Shown piece after piece: positions 36,180-43,823 of a DNA stretch of 59,024 nucleotides (positions within the stretch are counted from its first letter, which is position 1; each line of letters starts with the position of its first letter). The translations under genes were made by a program, and so were the position numbers. Under the pieces are notes generated by a model, which saw only the letters and a program-made list of their open reading frames with translations, searched no databases and was not told the origin of the DNA. The DNA is taken from positions 1-59,024 of the forward strand of contig JAGNWT010000014.1 in NCBI GenBank assembly GCA_017985935.1, read 5' to 3'. Origin of the DNA: Anaerolineales bacterium (GTDB lineage: Bacteria; Chloroflexota; Anaerolineae; Anaerolineales; Villigracilaceae).

Positions 36180-37253
36180 ATGATGTACACCATTTTACTT
36201 TTTATAGCGGGACTTTTATTGCTTATTCTAGGCGCAGACTGGCTTGTGCGCGGCTCGTCGCGGCTTGCCGCCTCCTTTGGTGTATCTCCACTTGCCATTG
36301 GGTTGACCATTGTCGCTGTCGGAACGGCTTCGCCTGAGATCGCCGTCTCGATGCGTGCTGCCCTCAATGGGCAGGGCGATCTGACCTTGGGCAATGTGCT
36401 GGGTTCCAACATCTTTAACATCCTTTTTATTTTGGGCGTCACCTCCCTCGTTGCGCCGATCGTGATCGCGGAACAACTGATCCGCAAGGATGCGCCCATT
36501 ATGTTGGGTATTTCCCTGCTAACTTTTGTGCTTGCTTTTGATGGCAGGCTTGGCGCGTGCGATGGCGGGCTGCTGCTCGTTTTGTTGATCGCGTACATTG
36601 TTTTTGCCTTGAAGCAAAGCCGGCATGAAGGCAGGGAGGTGCAAAGCGAATATGCGGCGGAGTTCGCGCAAAAGGAACCGCGCACGGTAAAAAGCATCCT
36701 TATGAATCTTGCATTGATCACAGCAGGGCTTGGCTTGCTCGTATTAGGCTCAAATTGGCTGGTGGATTCTGCAGTATCCATTGCAAAGTCGCTGGGGATA
36801 AGCGAACTCATAGTCGGTTTAACGATCGTGGCTGTTGGGACATCCCTGCCTGAGGTGGCTACATCGGTCATTGCTGCGTTGAAACATGAAAGTGATATTG
36901 CTGTTGGTAATGCCGTGGGCAGCAACATCTTTAATCTGCTTGGTGTGTTGGGGGCGGGCGCTTTCTTTTCATCCAATGGGATTCTGGTGGCTGATCGTAT
37001 TTTACGTTTTGATTTTCTTGCCATGGTCTTTGTAGCTCTGGTCACCCTGCCGATCTTTTACATTGATAATCGCATCTCGCGCGCCGAGGGTGGTTTGCTG
37101 CTAACTTACTATGGTCTGTATTTGGGATATGTCATCATGGATTCTTCCGGGCATCCGCTGGTTTCTTCGCTCCGGTGGTTCCTTCTAATTTTCGCGCCCC
37201 TAACTTTTTTTGTGTTGATCGTGTCTGCCATCCGTACTGCTAAAAAAGTCTGA
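36180..37253 (+). CDS. CaCA-family cation exchanger (Na+/Ca2+ type, YrbG-like)
   Basis: 357 residues, about ten membrane helices in two inverted halves. The alpha-1 repeat is 'VAVGTASPEIAVSMRAAL...GNVLGSNIFNILFILG' and the alpha-2 repeat is 'VAVGTSLPEVATSVIAAL...GNAVGSNIFNLLGVLG'. The acidic residues and SN motifs bind Ca2+ and Na+ in this family. It probably expels Ca2+ or exchanges it for Na+/H+. Two adjacent ATG codons (36180, 36183) are possible starts. The gene lies 102 bases after the GpgS fusion. Confidence 0.93.
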   Translation: MMYTILLFIAGLLLLILGADWLVRGSSRLAASFGVSPLAIGLTIVAVGTASPEIAVSMRAALNGQGDLTLGNVLGSNIFNILFILGVTSLVAPIVIAEQLIRKDAPIMLGISLLTFVLAFDGRLGACDGGLLLVLLIAYIVFALKQSRHEGREVQSEYAAEFAQKEPRTVKSILMNLALITAGLGLLVLGSNWLVDSAVSIAKSLGISELIVGLTIVAVGTSLPEVATSVIAALKHESDIAVGNAVGSNIFNLLGVLGAGAFFSSNGILVADRILRFDFLAMVFVALVTLPIFYIDNRISRAEGGLLLTYYGLYLGYVIMDSSGHPLVSSLRWFLLIFAPLTFFVLIVSAIRTAKKV

Positions 37254-37293
37254 GCTGCGTCTTGCTCTAGTCCACTTAAATTTGGAGTTGTTT

Positions 37294-37752
37294 ATGAATG
37301 TCTCAAGCTGCATGAAACGTCATGTTGTATCGGTTCTTGTAACGGCGACCATCCGTGAAGCCGCTGCAATTTTCGTACAGAAACATATCGGTCTGCTTCC
37401 TGTGGTGGATAAGAACGACAAGCCGGTCGGTGTGATCGGCATCCGTGACCTGCTAAATCTCGAAATGCCGGACTTTATCAGCTTTGTGGCCGATGTGGAT
37501 TTTGTCCACGATTTTGGCGCAGTGGAGGATACCCGTCCACCCGCTTCGACCTTGAAGAAGACCGTGAAGTCTTTGATGCACCCTGTGATTACTGTGGAGG
37601 AGGATACGGGGTTGCTCCGCGCCTACTCCTTGATGCTGCAGCAAAATCTGCATGATATTCCCGTTGTTTCCAGGGATGGGAAATTGATCGGTATTGCCTC
37701 CCGCGTGGACATTGGAGTGACCATCTTGAAGGCTTGGGGAAAGGCAGAGTGA
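37294..37752 (+). CDS. Two-CBS-domain protein
   Basis: 152 residues consisting of two CBS repeats (about 5-55 and 90-150): 'MKRHVVSVLVTATIREAAAIFVQKHIGLLPVVD' and 'MHPVITVEEDTGLLRAYSLMLQQNLHDIPVV'. CBS pairs bind adenosine nucleotides, sometimes c-di-AMP, and regulate transporters. GGAG fixes the ATG at 37294 rather than the TTG at 37282. It overlaps the transporter gene by one base (TGATG), so it is likely a regulatory subunit of that transporter. Confidence 0.88.
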   Translation: MNVSSCMKRHVVSVLVTATIREAAAIFVQKHIGLLPVVDKNDKPVGVIGIRDLLNLEMPDFISFVADVDFVHDFGAVEDTRPPASTLKKTVKSLMHPVITVEEDTGLLRAYSLMLQQNLHDIPVVSRDGKLIGIASRVDIGVTILKAWGKAE

Positions 37753-39041
37753 TGGCTGTACTTCCCATTATTTTGTCTGTAGTCGTTTTCTTTGGCAGCC
37801 TGATCCTGATCTTTTGGGAGAAGATCAACAGATCGATCGTTGCCATTGTGGGTGCAATGTTGATGATCGGCATGGGGAAAGCCTTTGGCTTTTATTCCGA
37901 GGAACTTGCGATCGAATCCATTGACTTCAATACGCTTGGTTTGCTTTTGGGTATGATGATCCTTGTTTCCATGCTTGAGCCGACCGGTTTCTTTGAATAT
38001 CTCGCAGTCCTTGCCGCCCGCGCCTCGGAGGGGAAACCTCTTCGTTTGTTCATTCTGCTTGGCATCATCACAACCATCCTCTCGATGTTTCTGGATAACG
38101 TCACAACGGTCGTGTTGATCGCGCCTGTCACCATCCTCATTAGCGAGATCCTCGGCATCAGTCCCCTGCCATATTTAATGACCGAAGCCTTGCTCTCCAA
38201 CGTCGGGGGTGTGGCCACTCTGGTTGGCGACCCGCCCAATGTGCTCATCGGGTCCGCCGCGGGATTATCGTTCAATGACTTTCTGGTGTACTCCTTGCCC
38301 ATTGTTTTGGTTTCCTGGGCGGGCGCACTGGTGCTTTTGAGATATCTCTTCAAAAAGGACCTGGCTAAACGTCCGCGGCGCAGTAAAGCCGTGATGAAAC
38401 TCAACCCGGCCGAGACCCTCAATCACCCCGAGACTGCGCGGCGGATCTTGATCGTATTGGCAGGGGCTATCCTTTTCTTTTTCATTCATCATGTATTGCA
38501 CATTGAGCCATCTTTGGTGGCGTTATCTGCCGCCGCGCTTGCCCTGATCTGGATCCAACCCGACATTCATGAAGTTTTGAAAAAGGTTGAATGGAGCGTG
38601 CTCCTTTTCTTTGGTTCGCTCTTCGTCATGGTCGGCGGTTTGGAACATTCCGGCGCTTTGGAAAAAATGGTTGGGTTGTTTGAAGGTGCGTCTGAAATGT
38701 CGCCAGTTCTTTTTGGGGTCATCGTGATCTGGGTGGTCGCGATTCTCTCAGCAGTTGTGGATAACGTGCCCATCACGATCGCTTTGATCCCCGTGATCAA
38801 TGGGCTGGGAGAGACTGGCGTGGACATCGGTCCGCTGTGGTGGGCGCTGGCGTTTGGTGCGGGCTTCGGTGGCACGGGAACCATTATCGGTTCCAGCGCG
38901 AATATCATTGTTGCAACTCTTTCAGAAAAGACTCGCACGCCGATCACATCCAGGTTGTGGCTTCAGCGTGGACTGCCGGTCATGTTTGTTACATGTGCGA
39001 TCGCCAGCGTGTTGTATGCGGTATTTTTCAGGTGGATGTGA
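37752..39041 (+). CDS. ArsB/NhaD-type ion transporter
   Basis: 429 residues with about eleven helices in two related halves. Conserved half-repeats are 'FLDNVTTVVLIAPV' with 'NVGGVATLVGDPPNVLIG', and 'VVDNVPITIALIPVI' with 'GFGGTGTIIGSSANIIVA', the ion-transporter superfamily pattern of ArsB, NhaD and P-protein members. Probable role is Na+/H+ antiport or anion export. Translation is coupled to the CBS protein before it and possibly to a small ORF after it. Confidence 0.9.
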   Translation: MAVLPIILSVVVFFGSLILIFWEKINRSIVAIVGAMLMIGMGKAFGFYSEELAIESIDFNTLGLLLGMMILVSMLEPTGFFEYLAVLAARASEGKPLRLFILLGIITTILSMFLDNVTTVVLIAPVTILISEILGISPLPYLMTEALLSNVGGVATLVGDPPNVLIGSAAGLSFNDFLVYSLPIVLVSWAGALVLLRYLFKKDLAKRPRRSKAVMKLNPAETLNHPETARRILIVLAGAILFFFIHHVLHIEPSLVALSAAALALIWIQPDIHEVLKKVEWSVLLFFGSLFVMVGGLEHSGALEKMVGLFEGASEMSPVLFGVIVIWVVAILSAVVDNVPITIALIPVINGLGETGVDIGPLWWALAFGAGFGGTGTIIGSSANIIVATLSEKTRTPITSRLWLQRGLPVMFVTCAIASVLYAVFFRWM

Positions 39042-39163
39042 TCGATTCAAGGTTGAATCATCCACTAACTTCTGATAATATCAAAGTGAAGGGTGAGCCT
39101 ATTGAACAGGATCAACTTGCGGCGCAGAAAGATGCGCTTCCATCCATGAAAGCAGGAGACTGA
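39038..39163 (+). CDS. Possible 41-residue translationally coupled small protein
   Basis: A GTG start overlaps the transporter stop codon (GTGA), and the frame ends 2 bases before the next gene's ATG. The product is hydrophilic with Lys/Glu/Asp/Gln, no membrane helix and no motif. The exact fit between the neighbours hints at a real coupled gene, but with no Shine-Dalgarno and no known family it may be chance. Confidence 0.3.
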   Translation: MIDSRLNHPLTSDNIKVKGEPIEQDQLAAQKDALPSMKAGD

Positions 39164-39165
39164 GT

Positions 39166-39501
39166 ATGGAAAATCCAATCCATTTATTATTGATGGCTGT
39201 CGTTCAAGATCAGGATCTTGAAGCGGCGACCAGGGCTTTGCAGGGGATCGGTGCGTCGCTGACCTACCTTTCCAGCGCGGGCGGTTTTCTCGGACGCCGC
39301 AATGCCACACTGTTGATCGGGCTGCCCGCCGAAAAAGAACCCGAGGCGCTTGAAGCTCTGCATAATGCCTGCCGTCAGCGGATCGAATATATGACCCTGC
39401 CGTTGGAAGGTTCCCCCATGCCCATGCCTGCGCCGGTGCCTGTCACTGTGGGCGGCGCGACGGTCTTTGCCCTGCCTGTTGAACGGTTCGAACAAATCTA
39501 G
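39166..39501 (+). CDS. c-di-AMP receptor (DarA/PstA family, P-II-like fold), full-length paralogue
   Basis: 111 residues, close to B. subtilis DarA length. The first strand 'HLLLMAVVQDQDLEAATRAL' and the ending 'VTVGGATVFALPVERFEQI' match the family closely. The middle 'SSAGGFLGRRNATLLIGLP' is the family's TGGF ligand-loop region, partly diverged. The loop of about 20 residues between strands is retained ('EGSPMPMPAPVP'). Family members bind c-di-AMP as trimers. AGGAGA precedes the ATG. It heads a tandem pair in the ion/osmolyte region. Confidence 0.85.
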   Translation: MENPIHLLLMAVVQDQDLEAATRALQGIGASLTYLSSAGGFLGRRNATLLIGLPAEKEPEALEALHNACRQRIEYMTLPLEGSPMPMPAPVPVTVGGATVFALPVERFEQI

Positions 39502-39516
39502 TTGGAGATGCCAGCC

Positions 39517-39774
39517 ATGAAAATGATCATCATCATCGTGCAAGACAACGACGCCGATACCCTGACTCGCGCTTTCACTGCCGAGAATTTCCGCGTAACC
39601 CGCGTGGCTTCCACCGGCGGATTCATGCGCAGCGGGGTTGTGACCATGCTGCTGGGTGTGGAAGATACGCAGGTGGATGCGGCCATTCAGGTCGTGCGCA
39701 GCGCACTGCCATCTGGTGAAAAGAAGCGCGCCACATTGTTCGTTGTTCCTGTTCAGCATTTCGAACAAGTCTAA
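39517..39774 (+). CDS. c-di-AMP receptor-like protein, compact paralogue
   Basis: 85 residues from the ATG at 39517 (GGAG 9 bases ahead; earlier in-frame starts at 39502 and 39508 are less well spaced). The N-terminal half 'MKMIIIIVQDNDADTLTRAF' and 'VASTGGFMRSGVVTMLLGVED' is closer to the DarA consensus than its neighbour's. The loop before the last strand is missing, so the protein jumps from 'PSGEKKRA' to 'TLFVVPVQHFEQV'. It shares the C-terminal 'PV-x-x-FEQ' with the upstream paralogue, which implies duplication. A terminator follows. Confidence 0.85.
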   Translation: MKMIIIIVQDNDADTLTRAFTAENFRVTRVASTGGFMRSGVVTMLLGVEDTQVDAAIQVVRSALPSGEKKRATLFVVPVQHFEQV

Positions 39775-39789
39775 ATTTGCGTCCCAGAC

Positions 39790-39840
39790 AAAGACGGTAA
39801 ACGGAACTTTCACTCCGGTTTATCGTCTTTGTTTTGTTTA
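39790..39840 (+). terminator. Terminator after the c-di-AMP receptor pair
   Basis: Arms 39790-39805 and 39814-39830 pair with one bulge and one G-T, followed by GTTTTGTTTA. Confidence 0.8.
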
Positions 39841-39861
39841 ATTTATCTTTTTGAGGTGAGC

Positions 39862-41103
39862 ATGTATAAAAAAATCAGCCCTTTTCTTGCAGCTCTTGTC
39901 TTGCTGGCGGCGGTGATGGCTTGCGCGAATCCACTGGGCGGATCTGCGCCCGGCGAGGCGATGGGAGTGGAGACGATCGTTGCGGCGACCTTTCAGGCGT
40001 TGACCGCTTCCGCGCCCGGACCAGCGCCTGAGGTGGAAGCGACTCCCGAACCTTCTGTGGCGGGACTGCTGCCGCATTCGTTATATTTTCTCAACAACGA
40101 CAGTGCCGGTATTGTGCAGGTCTTCCGCCTTGGAACCGATGGCAAATCATTGACCCAGATCACCTTTGAGCCTGCCAAAGTGGAGGACTATGATGTCTCG
40201 CTCGTGGATGGGAGCGTGGCTTATGTTTCCAATAACCAGTTGCTGCTTGTCAATGCCGATGGCAGCGATCGCCGCACGATCATAGATGGCGGTGCGCGCG
40301 ACGAGAACAATCCCTTCCTTTCCACCATTCTCAGCCCCGCCTTTTCTCCAAACGGGCAGACCATTGCCTATGGATACAAGGGACTGAATTTTTATTCTCT
40401 GGCTTCCGGGCAGTCGAACCGTGTGCTTGAGAACAAGATTGACGATCTTGGCAGCGGTATGTTCGTGCCGCGGGAAATGTACTGGCCTGAAAAATATACC
40501 GCCGATGGCAGCAAGCTGGTCATTACACTTGGCTATTACGAGGGAGCTTCTGCTGCGATCTATTATCCCAACGGCAATGCGCTGGTCCGCTTGAACGGCG
40601 GAGAGGGAGCGTTCATCTGCTGCGGCACCACCGAGTGGACGACCGATGGCTCGACCCTGTACGCGGGCTATCCGTTCATCGGGATGTTCATGCCCGGCTT
40701 GTGGCGTGTGGATGCCGCCACCGGCGCAGTGACCACCCTCGTCCCCGGTGACCCGGGCAATGGCACTTTCAATTTTGCCGATGCTCCCTTCCTCGCTCCT
40801 GACGGTCAGTTGTATTATTTCTTCACCAACCAGCCGAGTTCATCTGAGTTCGTGAGCCGCGCTCCGCTTCAATTGGTGCGCTCTGCTCCGGATGGGGTGA
40901 CCGGACGCACGGTGCTGAGACCGGAAACTTTCCAAGGTATGAACGAATCCCTGTGGGCGCCTGACGCCAGTTTTGTGATTGTCGCTGAAGCGCCGATACA
41001 GGATGTCTATCAGGGCGGGTTGGCAGAGATGGTCTTTACCGACGGGCAGACAGCAACCATCTCTCTCCTGCCTTTTGCAATGGAAATGAAGTGGGGTCCA
41101 TAA
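39862..41103 (+). CDS. Lipoprotein with TolB/WD40-like propeller repeats
   Basis: 413 residues. A signal peptide has the lipobox VMAC (Cys about 21), followed by an Ala/Pro/Glu linker to about 60. Propeller-like repeats follow: 'SPAFSPNGQTIAYGYKG', 'TADGSKLVITLGYYEG', 'TTDGSTLYAGYPF' and 'LAPDGQLYYFFTNQP'. The start at 39862 has GAGGTGA upstream; an earlier ATG at 39829 would precede the signal peptide. The ligand is unknown. It resembles the lipoprotein at 1319 in design but not obviously in sequence. Confidence 0.8.
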   Translation: MYKKISPFLAALVLLAAVMACANPLGGSAPGEAMGVETIVAATFQALTASAPGPAPEVEATPEPSVAGLLPHSLYFLNNDSAGIVQVFRLGTDGKSLTQITFEPAKVEDYDVSLVDGSVAYVSNNQLLLVNADGSDRRTIIDGGARDENNPFLSTILSPAFSPNGQTIAYGYKGLNFYSLASGQSNRVLENKIDDLGSGMFVPREMYWPEKYTADGSKLVITLGYYEGASAAIYYPNGNALVRLNGGEGAFICCGTTEWTTDGSTLYAGYPFIGMFMPGLWRVDAATGAVTTLVPGDPGNGTFNFADAPFLAPDGQLYYFFTNQPSSSEFVSRAPLQLVRSAPDGVTGRTVLRPETFQGMNESLWAPDASFVIVAEAPIQDVYQGGLAEMVFTDGQTATISLLPFAMEMKWGP

Positions 41104-41133
41104 CTCAATAGCAGGGGAATGAACTTCTATATC

Positions 41134-41183
41134 AAAATAAAGGCTCAAAGCCGCCAAGAGTCCTTTGAGCCTTTATTTTTTTG
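41134..41183. terminator. Bidirectional terminator
   Basis: A 17-bp perfect stem (41134-41150 with 41163-41179) with a 12-base loop, then T's to 41182. It stands between convergent genes. Confidence 0.9.
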
Positions 41184-41230
41184 TTTAATCACACAATGAG
41201 GAAATCATGTTGAGCGTACTCGCCGCGCCC

Positions 41231-42124
41231 CTACTTTAAATATTGATCAAGGAATTCGATCACCCGCTTTTCATACTCCTGCGGAGCATGTCCATATGTC
41301 CCCAGATGCGGGACTCCGTCTTCCGCCCAAAGCAGTTTCGGCTCACCTGCGGCATCATATAAACGATACGGGGAATTCATCGCGATCGCTGCGCCGTCCC
41401 ACCCGTCAATGATGAAGACCGCCCGTGGACTGATCTTCCCGATCTCGTTCACAGGTCTGACTTGATCTATCTCCGCGCCGCTGAAGAAGCTGCCAAAAGA
41501 TAAAACGAATGGCTGCATGATCTTGAACGGCGTATTGAGTTTCATGATCTCTTCCAATGAGGGAAATGCGCTGTCGCTGATGACTGCTTCGATCTCAGGG
41601 TGTTTTGCTGCGCTCAAGAGCATGGTTGCCGCGCCCATGGACCCGCCCCACGCGCCGACATGCTTCACATCAGGCTGCGCCAGCGCGTACTCCAAAGCGG
41701 CTTCCACATCCAGTTGTTCGTAATACCCAAGCGTGGAGATGTCCCCGTCGCTCGCGCCGTGTGCGCGGAAGTCCCAGGCGAGAACGCCATAACCGTTTTG
41801 TGCGAACATCACATGGATGTCTTCGGGTCGGTGTCCGCTGTAGCCATGCGCGAGGAGGATCACCCTGCCATTTTGAGAAGGTGTGTACCACGCCGCAAGT
41901 TTGATTCCGTCTGCGGCTGTCAGTTCAATTTCTTGATAGGGAATATTATTTTCTCTGAGCCAGTCTCCCGAGGGGACGATCCGCATCGGGTGTTGAAAGG
42001 ATGTCACCCAGCGATAACTGGCGTATAGGTCGAGCAGTGCAAGGGTCAGTGCGAGCGAAAGAAACGCCAGCGAAGCGAGGCGAAGCCAATACCCAGGGCC
42101 GAACCGTTTCGGCGGCATGGTCAT
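41231..42124 (-). CDS. Alpha/beta hydrolase, membrane-anchored
   Basis: 297 residues. A hydrophobic helix (about 14-34) is followed by a hydrolase domain with oxyanion 'LLAHGYSGHRPED', the nucleophile elbow 'GGSMGA' (Ser about 160), Asp in 'FIIDGWDG' and a late His in 'GVPHLGTYG'. It resembles the BAAT/YqkD-like serine hydrolase group, acting outside the membrane. It starts within an ATGA overlap with panC, so it is translationally coupled to it, although no metabolic link is evident. Confidence 0.88.
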   Translation of the reverse strand: MTMPPKRFGPGYWLRLASLAFLSLALTLALLDLYASYRWVTSFQHPMRIVPSGDWLRENNIPYQEIELTAADGIKLAAWYTPSQNGRVILLAHGYSGHRPEDIHVMFAQNGYGVLAWDFRAHGASDGDISTLGYYEQLDVEAALEYALAQPDVKHVGAWGGSMGAATMLLSAAKHPEIEAVISDSAFPSLEEIMKLNTPFKIMQPFVLSFGSFFSGAEIDQVRPVNEIGKISPRAVFIIDGWDGAAIAMNSPYRLYDAAGEPKLLWAEDGVPHLGTYGHAPQEYEKRVIEFLDQYLK

Positions 42125-42954
42125 TCCAGCACAAAATTATCGATCAGCCTGGTCTTGCCGAGCAGAACCGCCATCGAAAGCAGGGTTTTGCCCTTTATGG
42201 TTTCCAACTCTTCGAGCGAGTCATAGTCCGCGCAGGAGACGTACTGCACTGTGGCGCGCGGCTCGCTCGCCAGAACTTCTTTCATCATTCTCCGCAGGGC
42301 TTCCGCGTTTCGCTCGCCGCCCTCGTAAGCGGATTTCGCGGCGCTCAGCGCGCGAAACAGCACTGTCGCGGCTTGACGGTCGTCGCCTTCGAGGTACTTG
42401 TTGCGGCTCGACATGGCCAGCCCGTCAGCCTCGCGCGTCGTCGGGCAGACGATCACCTCGAGCGGGAAGTTCAGGTCTCGCACCATCTGGCGGATGACCG
42501 CCGCCTGCTGGGCATCCTTCTGACCGAAATACGCCTTGTGCGGCTGGACAGCGTTGAACAACTTCGCCACGACCGTGGTCACACCCTTGAAATGGGTTGG
42601 GCGCACCGATCCCTCCAGCGGACGGGTCATCGCATCCACCTCCACCCAGGTCTGGTAGCCAGTCGGATACATGATCTCAGGGGTGGGAGTCCAGACCAGG
42701 TCCACGCCGAGGGGCTGGATCAAGCTTAGGTCACGGGCGAGGTCACGCGGGTACTTGGATAGATCCTCGTTCGCGCCGAACTGCGTGGGGTTGACGAAGA
42801 TGCTCACGGCTGCGTGGTCGCACTCAGCCTTGGCGCGGCGGATGAGGGAGAGATGTCCCTCGTGCAGGTATCCCATCGTCGGGACAAGACCAACCGTCCC
42901 TTTGAGAGAGAGGCGGGTGGCTCGCAGGTCGGAGAGGGAGGCAACAGTTTTCAT
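42121..42954 (-). CDS. panC: Pantoate-beta-alanine ligase
   Basis: 277 residues, the normal length. Conserved blocks: 'GLVPTMGYLHEGHLSLI' (HIGH-like), 'VSIFVNPTQFGANEDLSKYPR', 'GVTTVVAKLFNAVQPHKAYFGQKDAQQ' and 'READGLAMSSRN' (KMSKS-like). It makes pantothenate from pantoate and beta-alanine using ATP. No panB or panD is in the window. AGGAAA lies before the ATG. Confidence 0.97.
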   Translation of the reverse strand: MKTVASLSDLRATRLSLKGTVGLVPTMGYLHEGHLSLIRRAKAECDHAAVSIFVNPTQFGANEDLSKYPRDLARDLSLIQPLGVDLVWTPTPEIMYPTGYQTWVEVDAMTRPLEGSVRPTHFKGVTTVVAKLFNAVQPHKAYFGQKDAQQAAVIRQMVRDLNFPLEVIVCPTTREADGLAMSSRNKYLEGDDRQAATVLFRALSAAKSAYEGGERNAEALRRMMKEVLASEPRATVQYVSCADYDSLEELETIKGKTLLSMAVLLGKTRLIDNFVLE

Positions 42955-42998
42955 ATCATTTCCTGTAAATTTGTCTATACAAATAGGGGTTTAGGGGC

Positions 42999-43027
42999 TT
43001 GACATCCTAGAAACTTTGTTCTACACT
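42999..43027 (+). promoter_or_regulatory. Strong promoter of the 71-residue protein gene
   Basis: -35 TTGACA (42999-43004) and -10 TACACT (43022-43027) are 17 bases apart, 31 bases before the ATG at 43059. Confidence 0.75.
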
Positions 43028-43058
43028 CTTATTACCAACTTAGACATAAGGAGAAAAA

Positions 43059-43274
43059 ATGGCATACGCACACACAAATTCAAAAGGCACCACCTACTAC
43101 CTGCACTCGAAGGGCAAGATGTTCTTCTTCTCAAAGGAGATCAAGGAAGGCGCTCTGGATGCCCTCCCCGCTGGCTACAGTGTCAGCGAAATGAAGACCG
43201 GCATGCTGGTTCTGAAGCGCATCGTGGCTGAAGGCGAAGCGAAGCCCGCGGAGACCACCGAAGCATCCTCATAA
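43059..43274 (+). CDS. Small conserved-looking protein, 71 residues
   Basis: A short basic-aromatic N-terminal half ('NSKGTTYYLHSKGKMFFFSKE') precedes 'LPAGYSVSEMKTGMLVLKR' and an Ala/Glu/Thr tail. It has neither a signal peptide nor a membrane helix. I do not recognise a named family, though the form suggests a small beta protein. A consensus promoter and AAGGAG immediately upstream suggest high expression. ssb lies downstream in the same direction, separated by about 100 bases. Confidence 0.7.
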   Translation: MAYAHTNSKGTTYYLHSKGKMFFFSKEIKEGALDALPAGYSVSEMKTGMLVLKRIVAEGEAKPAETTEASS

Positions 43275-43330
43275 AGTATAAACCTGTTCGACACAATCCA
43301 ATTGTTCTTTTAGATAAAAAGGAGACGATT

Positions 43331-43393
43331 ATGACACTTACACGAGCATCTAAAAGTTATGAAAGCCAGCGGGGGATGACATGCCAACACTAA
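43331..43393 (+). CDS. Possible 20-residue leader peptide overlapping ssb
   Basis: A well-placed AAAAAGGAG precedes the ATG at 43331. The frame ends with TAA 13 bases inside ssb in another frame. The better Shine-Dalgarno belongs to this ORF rather than to ssb, so ssb may be translated by coupling. It could also be chance. Confidence 0.4.
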   Translation: MTLTRASKSYESQRGMTCQH

Positions 43394-43773
43394 ACCGCGT
43401 TCAGTTGATCGGCCGTTTGGGCAGAGACCCTGAAAGCAAGTTCACTCCCACAGGCAAGAAAGTGACCCACTTCAGCCTCGCCGTGAGCAATCACTGGAAG
43501 GATAAAAATGGAGAGACAAAAGAATCCACCGATTGGGTCAACATCGAAGCCTGGGGACGCCTTGGCGAGGTCTGCCAGGAATACCTAAAAAAGGGCAGCC
43601 TGGTCTACCTCGAAGGGCGCTTGAAAACCGACAAATATGAGGATAAGGGCGAGACCCGCTATTTCACCAAAGTGGTCGTGCAAACCCTGCAATTCCTCGA
43701 TAAACGCCCCGCAGACGAACCCATGATGTCGATGGAAGAGGATGCTGGCGAGTACGAAATGCAAGGCGAATAG
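43381..43773 (+). CDS. ssb: Single-stranded DNA-binding protein, short form
   Basis: 130 residues. The OB fold (about 1-105) has 'LNRVQLIGRLGRDPESKFTPTGKKVTHFSLAVSNHW', 'TDWVNIEAWGRLGEVCQEYLKKGSLVYLEGRLKTDKYEDKGETRYFTKVV' and so on. The usual Gly/Pro-rich linker is very short, and the acidic tip ends EYEMQGE rather than DDDIPF, so the standard partner-docking Pro-Phe is absent. It may be a second SSB with limited partner recruitment. GGGGGA precedes the ATG. Confidence 0.93.
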   Translation: MPTLNRVQLIGRLGRDPESKFTPTGKKVTHFSLAVSNHWKDKNGETKESTDWVNIEAWGRLGEVCQEYLKKGSLVYLEGRLKTDKYEDKGETRYFTKVVVQTLQFLDKRPADEPMMSMEEDAGEYEMQGE

Positions 43774-43774
43774 A

Positions 43775-43815
43775 AAACAAAAAACGGACACCGAAAAGGT
43801 GTCCGTTTTTTGTTT
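43775..43815. terminator. Bidirectional terminator between ssb and pepF
   Basis: An 18-bp perfect stem (43775-43792 with 43798-43815) with a 5-base loop and A6/T6 in the arms. It lies between convergent genes. Confidence 0.93.
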
Positions 43816-43823
43816 GTTGGGGA

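Noticed and set aside
36164..37045. Minus-strand ORF (293 codons) opposite the cation exchanger
   Set aside because: The exchanger's two alpha repeats are unmistakable. The antisense product is Ser/Thr/Pro-rich with no family features.
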